From contig CAJNDS010002523.1 of NCBI GenBank assembly GCA_905221605.1, positions 1,343,106 to 1,395,605 on the forward strand: a DNA stretch of 52,500 nt, given 5' to 3'. This DNA is from Symbiodinium natans. Taxonomy: Eukaryota > Sar > Dinophyceae > Suessiales > Symbiodiniaceae. The notes under the pieces were generated by a model. The model saw only the letters and a list, made by a program, of their open reading frames with translations. It was not told where the DNA came from and did not search any database. Below are positions 13,373-22,700 of the stretch, piece by piece (position 1 is the first letter of the stretch; every line of letters starts with the position of its first letter). Both the position numbers and the translations under genes were made by a program.

Positions 13373-16300
13373 GGGCAGCGTGTTTGAGAGAGTGGCACGC
13401 AGCCATCGGCTTCGACCTCGCTGACCTTCAGCCTCGGCGTTGGCTTGGCTTCGCTTCGTTAGGGCTAAGAGTTTAGGGGTTTATCCCGAAACTCTGAACC
13501 TCTAAGCCCTAAGCCCGGAACCCCCTGAAACTTCAATGAGGGGCCTATCTGGCATAGGGTGCTATTTAGGATTGAGGTCCCCACAGTGGTTTCGGGTTTA
13601 GGGCTCTGGGTTTAGAGGGTTTTGGGTTTATGGGCGTTTGGGCAATTGCAGGGTAGTAGGTTGAACGAGGGCGACTCCACCCCAATCCTTCGCCGTAAGC
13701 TTTTCAACCCTCAAAAACTCCACGGCCTGTTTAACAACTCTTTGCAACAATCCTAAACCTCAGAAAGCTCTGACTCCTAAAGCCTGTGAGGGAAAACCGT
13801 TTAAACAAACCTGCAGTGCCCTGGGCTCTCAGTCTTAACCCCTAAGCCCTAAGCCCTAAGCCCTAAGCCCTAAGCCCTAAGCCCTAAGCCCTAAGCCCTA
13901 AACCCTATACCCTAAACCTTCTGCCTTGAGCAACCCAAGAACTTGTTGCAGATGTACAATTTGTTGTTTGTTTGTGTGTGGGGGAGCTCTGCATTTGAGG
14001 GCTGTTCCAAATTAGGATCCCCTTTTTGAAGGCACCTTTTGTCAAAAGGAACTAGGTTGCCCAGCAACCTAGGATTTAAAAGGGTACCCTTTTTTGCGTA
14101 AAGGTGTTTATAAGGGAACCTAAACCCCCCAAAAAGGGAATAAGGGCACTACTGGGCATCCTAGTAGAATACTCAGAATACTCTATCATACAGCATCTTG
14201 TAAAGAAGGAACCACAAAAGGGACCCTAATTTAGAGAACTAAGTGTTCAGGGCATCCTAGATAAAGATACCTCGAAACAACTCAGTGGGCTTTGGGGCTT
14301 AGGATCAGCTCTGGCAAAGTTCCTGATGCTCGTCGGCGTGCTAAGTTCTGTCGTTCGGCCATCAGAAGAACCCTAAACCCTAAACCCTAAACCCTAAACC
14401 CTAAACTCCAGAGCCCCACCATCCCACTCCCTCTTTCTTTCCGCCGGGGCAAATTGGGGGGCCCAGAAGTAGCCCTAAACCCTAAACCCTAAACCCTAAA
14501 CCCTAAACCCTAAACCCTAAACCCTAAACCCTAAACCCTAAACCCTAAACCCTAAACCCTAAACCCTAAAATGCCCAAAAGGACAGTGCTGCCGCGGTGC
14601 TCGTGGCCTCGCATCGTCTGCACCTGAAATCATCCCCACAAGTTGGGAGGTTCCCCAAAGAGGGGTTTAGGGTTTAGGGTTTAGGGTTTAGGGGTTTGGG
14701 GTTTAGGGTTTAGGGTTTAGGGTTTGGGGTTTGGGGTTTAGGGTTTAGGGTTTAGGGTTTAGGGTTTAGGGGGTTTAGGGGGTTTAGGGTGAAATCATCC
14801 CCTTGGTAGCCCCGTAACCACAATCTAATTAGGGCACCCTTTTTGGGGTTGGTTACCTTATAAGGGAGCCTTGAACCCCCAAGAAAAGGGGAAAAGGGTA
14901 CCACTGGGCTACCAAGTCAGCTAAACACGCGCTATCAGGTAGAGAGTTCAGGGGATCTGCTGCTTGTTGTTTTGGGGGTTAGGGTTTAGGGTTTAGAAGG
15001 TTAGGGTTTAAAGACTTATAGGGTGTAGGGTTTCAGGGTTTAGGCTTTGAAGGTTTCAGGGTGTGGGGTTAAATTCGGGGCGAGGCGAGCCCTACAAACG
15101 GGTTGGCGTCAACTATGACGCTGAGGGTGTGGCGGAGCACCTTGCGCACATGCCCTCTCAAGCCCTAATTTCCCAGAGTGCCCGGCCTCCTGTCAGTCAT
15201 GAATACAAGGACCCCCCCCCCCCTTCCATCAGTTGAAGGAATGTCTCTTCATGAAGAGTGGGTGCATCCCAAAACCCAAAATCCAGAAACCTGAACCCTA
15301 ACACCCTACACCCTAAGCCCTAAGCCCTAAACCCCAGACCCTAAATCCAAAAAAAAGCCCAAATCCCTAAAAACAGTAAAAACCCTAAAAACCCTAAAAA
15401 CCCTAAAAGCCCTAAACCCTAAAAACCCGACATGCTAAAGCCGGCGGGCCTTGTCCAGCACCTCTGTGACGTAGGTCGGGGGCGTCTCCGCGCGGGACTG
15501 TGGCGGGAGATGGCTGGCTTTGGGGTTTCGCGGGCTTAGGGCTGCCCTATGGACCCTAAAGCCGACACCCTAAACGCTAAACCCTACACCCTAAACCCTA
15601 GCCCTAAACCCTAGCCCTAAACCCCAAACCCAAAGGCATCTTAGGGTTTTGGGGTCTACAGGGGCTTGTGGAACTTGAGAGTTCAGGGTTTCGGGGGAGG
15701 GGTGCCATGATTACCTATGCTACAACAGGTATTTGCCCAGTGAACACGGAGCAGTTGGGTTTAGGGTTTAGGGTTTAGGGTTTCGGGTTTGGGGTTTGGG
15801 GTTTAGGGTTTAGGAGCTGTTGACACAAGATCCACAAGCATCGGCGCATGAAGGAAATCCATGAAATCCAAGAGAGTATAGAGTGCGGGCGGCGGGTATG
15901 GATTGAGAAGTGACGCGAGCACCCGAGCGCGCCCTCCCCTGACACCCCCTAGGCCCCAAACCCTAAACCCCTAAACCCGAAACCCCAAACCCTAAGCCCT
16001 AAACCCCTAAACCCCTAAGCCCTAAACTCCTAAACCCTGAACCCTTAACCCTAAGCCCTAACCCCCTGAACCCCTCTTGCCTTGGCGTAGACCACGTTGG
16101 GATCGGACTCCAGCGCCGCCCAGGCACTGGCATTGTACTCGACCTCTCTTGGGCTGGAGGGCTTTAGGGTTTAGGGTTTAGGGTTTTAGGGTTTAGGGTT
16201 TAGGGCCTGAGAGTTTAGGGTTTCAGGGCCTCACGCAGTTAGGGCTTTGGGGTTTTGGGCTTCGGGGCATTGAGGGTTTCAGGCTTTTAGGATGGGGTTT

Positions 16301-19300
16301 GCAGGGCTTTAGGGCTTTGGGCTTTTATGTAGGGCTTGAAGGTTTAGGGCCTTTTAGGGTTTATGAGCTCATGCTTGGTGTCTAGGGATCAGGCTTCCTT
16401 TGTCAGGCACGCTGCTGCCCGAATCTGCCCGAAACTCTGAACACTCAACACCAAACCCTACTCCCTAAAACCTAAACCCGAAACCCCAAAACCCCACTCC
16501 CTAAAACCTAAACCCTATAAACGCTAAAACGCGAAACCCTAAACCCCAAACCCCAATCCCTAAAACCTAAACCCTATAAGCCCTATCAGCCCTAAACCCC
16601 AAACCCCAACCCCAATCCCTAAAACCTACACCCTATAAACCCTAAAACCCTAAAACCCTAAACCCGCAACCCTCAACCCTCAACCCTAAAACCTAAACCC
16701 TATAAGCCCTATAAACCCTAAAACCCTAAACCCTAAACCCTCAACCCTAAGCCCTAAACCCTAAACCCCAAACCCCAATCCCTAGTCCCTCAACCTTAAA
16801 ACCTCACCAGCCGACTTGCAGGTCCTTGTGACCTGGCACCCTGCTGAGCCCGTAAACCCTAAACCCTGAACCCAGAACCCAGAACCCAGAACCCTAAACC
16901 CTAAACCCTAAACCCTCCTAAACCACCCTAAACCCTAAACCCTACTAGGGCTCGGTATCTGGTGGAGTAGGCCTTCCGTTTGATAGACCTAAGGATGGTC
17001 TGGTCGTTTGGCCCTTTAGGTCTCGGTTTAGGGTTTAGGCCCTAAACCCTAAACCCTAAACCCGAAACCCTAAACCCTAAACCCTAAACCCTAAACGCTA
17101 AACGCTAAATGCTAAACCCTAAACCCTAAACCCTAAACCCTAAACCCTAGACCCTAAATCCTAAACCCTAAACCCCAATAAACAACAACAGTCCACTGCC
17201 AGTTCAGTCCGAGCGGCGGTGCGCAAGGCCTCGATGGCCGCCTCCACAGCCTTGATGTTCCTGGGCGAACACAAAGAGCCTAGGGTTTAGGGTTTAGGGT
17301 TTAGGGTTTAGGGGTTTAGGGTTTGGGGTTTGGGGTTTACGGACGAACCTACATGATACCTCCTAGGCTATGATCACCTGCAAAATCCCTATCTTCTGAC
17401 CTAAACCATATCCAAACATACCGCTTCAAGTATTCGAGGCCCCTCAATATTGATGGCTTTGGGCTCTTTTGGAGCTTGTTAGAGCCTGTGATGCGGTTCC
17501 AGGGTTTTTAGTGTCGGGGGCTCGCGTTCAGCGTGTTGGGGTTTTCGGGTAAGGGGGTTTAGAAATTGCTGAAAACGAACGACATGATCCTGCAACGACA
17601 AGAACTTGCCCGCAAGGTGGCGGAGCTTGCCACATCCGTTTAGGGTTTAGGGTTTAGGGTTTAGGGTTTAGGGTTTAGGGTTTAGGGGTGCAGCCGACGA
17701 GTCCTTGAAGAGGGCTCTCTTGCAGGATGTGCTCTCTCACACCACGGAGCAAGATGGCATCGCAAACCGCCGAGACGCAAGCCACGTACTCAGGGCAGGG
17801 TTTAGGGTTTAGGGTTTAGGGTTTAGGGTTCAGGGTTTAGGGTTTAGGGTTTAGGGTTTAGGGTTTAGGGTTTAGGGTTTAGGGTTTAGGGTTTAGGGTT
17901 TAGGGTTTAGGGTGTAGGGCTTAGGGTTTAGGGTTTAGGGTTTAGGGTACTCAGCCTCGGCTGAGCTCACATGCAGTTCCGTGTCCTCGCAAAGCTGCGC
18001 TTTGCAGCACGCCGTCGGGCATCACATATCCAGATGAAGTACTCTTCCGGGTGGCCCGATTGCCTGCCCAGTCGCTGTCTGCAAAGATGTCCAACACATG
18101 TTGGGAATCTGACCTTGCCACCACTCCACATCCTTTTTCCTTCTGTTTTCCTTCTGTTTTCAAGCATGGCACGAAATCGCTGTTGTGGTACAGGAAAGTT
18201 ACAAGATGACGAAGGAGGGCTTAGGGGGGAGGATTTAGAGTTCGCCCTGTCGAACAAGATAACCACTCTATAGCCCGCATTCTCATAGGAACCCGCGCAG
18301 ACCTCCCTTCAAAGGGGAACCCCCCCCCCAACCCCCCCCCCAACCCCCGACCCCCCCCCCCCCCAAGTAGGGGATATTTCCGCAGGGTAGGGGGGGGTGG
18401 GGAGAACCAGCTTTGGGGAGCCATAAACCTGTAAGGTTTAGGGCTTAGGGGGTGCCTAGCAAGCCTGCCAAGGCGCTGATTGACGATGGCGTCGCCCTTG
18501 TTCTTGTAGGTCTTCTTCACCGCATCCTCGCGCGGGCTCGTTTTGATTTTGTTGGGGTCCCCTTAAGCCCTAAACCCTAAACCCTAAACCCTACGTAAAC
18601 CCTAAGCCCTAAGCCCTCTGAGCCCAGAGCCCCAAAGCCCAAACCTTAAACAAACAACATCAACACAAACTACCCAGAGACTCCAATACCCCTCAAGTAA
18701 GGAATATTCCTGAAACCATATAAGGAACCCTAAACCCTAAGCCCTAAGCCCTAAGCCCTAAACCCTAAACCCTAAACCCTAAACCCCATTATGATTCAAG
18801 GAATACTTTCTTAGTTAAGGGGCAGGGAGCTCTTCCAAGCACTAGAAACCTGAGCCCTTTCGGGTTTAGGGTTTAGGGTTTAGGGTTTTGGGTTTTGGGT
18901 TTAAGGCTGCTGACTGTTGGAGCCTGAGGGGGGCTACGAGCCGTGGTGATGAGTGTCAGTACGAAAAGGGGTCGGAAGAATCAATAGTGTTCATTTAGGG
19001 TTCCTCCCCCCTATAAGTTTACTACAATAACCACCCCAAAACCCTATTCGAATTATTCAGGCCCCTATAGTAGTTCGGTTTGGGGTTTCGGGCTTCCAGG
19101 GGTTCTAGGGTTTAGGGTCGAGATTTCCCAGTCCCCAACCCTCCGCTAAAATCAACACTGCAGGTGCCAGAGGTTTGGGGCAACTGGAAAGCTTAAACCC
19201 CAAAACAAAAAACCTAAACCCTAAACCCTAAACGCTAAACGCTAAACGCTAAACGCTAAACGCTAAACGCTAAACGCTAAACGCTAAACCCTAAACCCTA

Positions 19301-19740
19301 AACCCTAAACCCGAAACCCCAAACCCTAAACCCTAAACCCTAAACCCCAAACCAACCCTCCTAAACTCCAGGCCGCCCCAAAACACTACACCCCTGAATA
19401 GCTACCCTAAACCCTAAACCCCAAACCCAAAACCCTCCTAGACTCCAGACCCCCAAGACACTACACCCTGAATGGCAACCTAAACCCTAAACCCTAAACC
19501 CTTAAGGGCCTCAGGGCCTTTAGGACCTCACGATCCCTAAACCCTAAACTCTAAACCCTAAACCCTAAACCCTTCAGGGCTTTTAGAAACTTCAGGTGTC
19601 TTGGCTTGAGATTTTTGTCCAACCGAGGCCTTCAGAAGCGACAAAGCTTGCTCCGTGGGCAACACGCCCGAGAGCTCAAAGAAGACCTGGAGCCAAGGAT
19701 TTTTAGGGCTTAGGGTTTACAGTTTAGGGTCTAGGGTTCT

Positions 19741-19771
<31 letters not shown>

Positions 19772-22700
19772 GGGGGGGGCGGGGGGGCGGGGGGGGGCGG
19801 GGGGGGCTGGGGGGGGGGGGGGCAAGGGGGCGGTTTCCGGGGGGGCGGGGGGGGGCGGGGGGCGGGAGGGGGGGTGCATGGGGTTTGGGGTACAATGGAT
19901 TTCGGGTTCGGGGCGGAACGGGGAGTGGCAGGGGTGTCATTCAGGCAGGTTACAAGCCCCGAAAGAACAGGATTTGGGTTTCAGGGTTTAGGTCAGGAAG
20001 AGGGAATAAGGATACTTGTTAGGATCGCCGCGTTCTGCCATAGGAATGCTCGAACGCATATGGCACGAGGAGACGCTCAAGTGTCCTCCAGATGCGGCAT
20101 CTGCTGCGCCGCGGCCAGACCGCTTAGCCACAGCCGTGTCTGCTGAACAGGGGCACGAGACGACCATTGCACTCAGCACCTGGAAAGCAGGCGTGTCATC
20201 TTCAAAGCCCACGAGGCCGTAAGACTCCATGGCCTGCAGAGTGAGGTCTGCTGTGGCTGCCCGGAAAAGCTGCACATGCAATTCCAGCTGAGGCAGAAGG
20301 CTCTTCACCTTTTAGGGTTTAGGGTTTAGGCCTTCTCTCCCAGGTCTGTAGGGGGAGTCGGCCTGCAGACGATGTGGCCGTTTGCGGCTTGAAGGTTTTT
20401 CAGGTTCGCGTTTGAAGGTTTGGGGTTTCGAGGGTTTGGGGTTTAGGGTTTAGGGTTTAGGGGTTAAGGTTTGGGGTTTCGAGGGTTTGGGGTGGAGCGG
20501 TGCCACAAACGAAGAGATTCACAAAGACACTGACAGCAATGGTGGAAGTAACAGAATAATCCCCTCCAAATATTAAGCCCCCCCCCCCTACCCCCTAATT
20601 TTACAAAAAACCACCCGATAATACTATAGTATAACTATAATGGGGGTTATTAAATATAAGGGGGGTAGGGCGGCGGGGGGGGGGGGGTAATATCAGGGGG
20701 AGGGGATGAACAATGAGGGACTACACTCCGCGGTTTAGGGTAGGCTTTCAGGCTTTACTACTGTTTGCTTAAGAGCCCCGCAAAAAAAACATAAAATCAG
20801 AATTATATTACCCTTATAAGGAAGAATGTTTTTTAGTTTTTGGGGGTGGTTCTTAAGCAATTAGTAGTTTAAGGGCTTCGGGCTGGTCAGGAAGACAACA
20901 TCAAATCCCGAAAGCAGCTGAGAATGACGGTGAACACCCTAAACCCCCGAAACCCCCTAAACCCCCTAAACCCACCAAAACCCCCTAAAAAAAACCCCTA
21001 CAAACCCCCTACAAACTCCTAAACCCCCCCAAACGCCCTAAAAAGCCGCCAAAGGCGGCCAGGCGGCCGCCGTCATGATGTTGTTGATGAGCTTGCCCAT
21101 TCCTGCCCCATGGCTAGACCCAAGAGTTCCCCTAAGCCTAGGAATAAACAGGGGCCCTTTTGGGGTTTAAAGGGGCTTGTAACCTGAACCTTAACAAGAG
21201 AATGAGGGCCTACTCTGGGTCCTAGATAAGGATCGTGCGGGGGTGTGGGGGCCATTGCTCGGAGACAGAACCCTAAATTCCTAGGCAACCCCAAAACCCC
21301 AAAACCCCCAAACCCCGAAACCCCTAAACCCATAAATCCCTAAACCCCCTAAACCCCTATACCAAAAGCGGGGGAAGGTCGAACCATCGACCTCCCTTAC
21401 ACAGCCTACAAGGAGCGGCCCCCCTTGCTATACTAACTGTAGTTAAGGGACTTGCAACCGAAGATAGGTTCCTTATCACCGAGTTTAGGGCCCTTAGAAC
21501 TCGACTTATAACTAGGGGGAGCCCCTCCTTGTAGGTGCTTGTAAGGGAAGTTACATGGTCACTTGGGGTTGATGGTTTGGGGTTTTAGGGGTTGAGGGTT
21601 TAGGGAAAATATGGTCCTTCACCTTCGTTAAAGGGTTCTGAAGTAGAGGCCATTGGGTTTGATGTAGGCGAGACATATCTGATGGTTTCTCAAATTCAGG
21701 GTTTATATGAAAAGAGGGGGGGGTTTAGCAGTCTGCGGAGGTGTATTTGGGGGAGTACCCGAAGAAACCCCTAGACCTCAAATCCTAAACCCTGAAACCC
21801 TAAACCCTAAACCCTTTAGACTTGTAAACCCTCACTCGCAGTTAAGACTCAAGGGACGGGGGGTTGCGAGTTGAGATCGGAAGGCTCGTTCATTCTCCGG
21901 GGCTCTTAAAACCCTTACAAACCCCGTCACAGCTTGAGGGTTTAGGATTTTGAGTTTAGGGTTTCAGGGTTTCAGGTTCAGGGCCATAGGCTTAGGGTTT
22001 CGGGCTTCTGTGGGTTTGGGATTGAAGACCTTTGGGGCGAAGTCAGGGGTTGTACGGGGCTGTAGTAGGGTTCCGGCACGAAGAAACCCCCCCCAAAAAA
22101 AAGGAGGCGCAAGCGGGCCTGTGCGCTTGGCGACGGCACTGGCATCGATGGCGCTCACCTGTGGATAGTGAAGAAAACCCTTAAAACTATACATCCCGTG
22201 CCATGGCGAGGTTTCAACAGATGATGCGGTTCCCCTTTTTGCAAATGCTACTACATGGGGGGTCTTTTCTGAGGAGATGCCGCCATGAAAGGCTTTTGGG
22301 CAATCGGGTCTAAAGGATGCAGGCTCCATACGGGTTCATGCAGGGTTTACGGGCTCAAGATGCTTCGGGGGCCCTAAACCCTAAACCCTAAGCCCTAAAC
22401 TCTAAACCCCAAATCCTAAACCCTAAACCCTAAACCCCTAGAAGTCTGCCGATGTGGTGCGCGTGTTCAGGAAACCAGGCCTTCAGCTTCTTCTCGCCGA
22501 TGATCTTCCGGAAGGGGGCCGGAAGAACTGTCTCCAACTCCTGGCGCAGGGTTTAGGGTTTAGGGTTTAGGGTTCAGGGTTTCGGGTTGAGGGACAAGCT
22601 AGGCTGCCCAGTAACCGAGGATTACAAAGGGTGGGTCTGGGGTCTGTGTGTTATGGGCTTACAATGCAGGGCGAAAGCTTCTTGTTGAAGGTTTAGGCTT

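Noticed and set aside
19655-20146. 163-codon plus-strand frame with a poly-glycine stretch
   Set aside because: It is mainly the translation of a poly-G run and repeat DNA; the right part overlaps a better minus-strand frame.
21366-21404. tRNA-like piece (GGTCGATGGTTCGACC on the minus strand) beside a family G element
   Set aside because: The bases form a palindrome, but a proper T-stem, anticodon arm and acceptor stem cannot be built.
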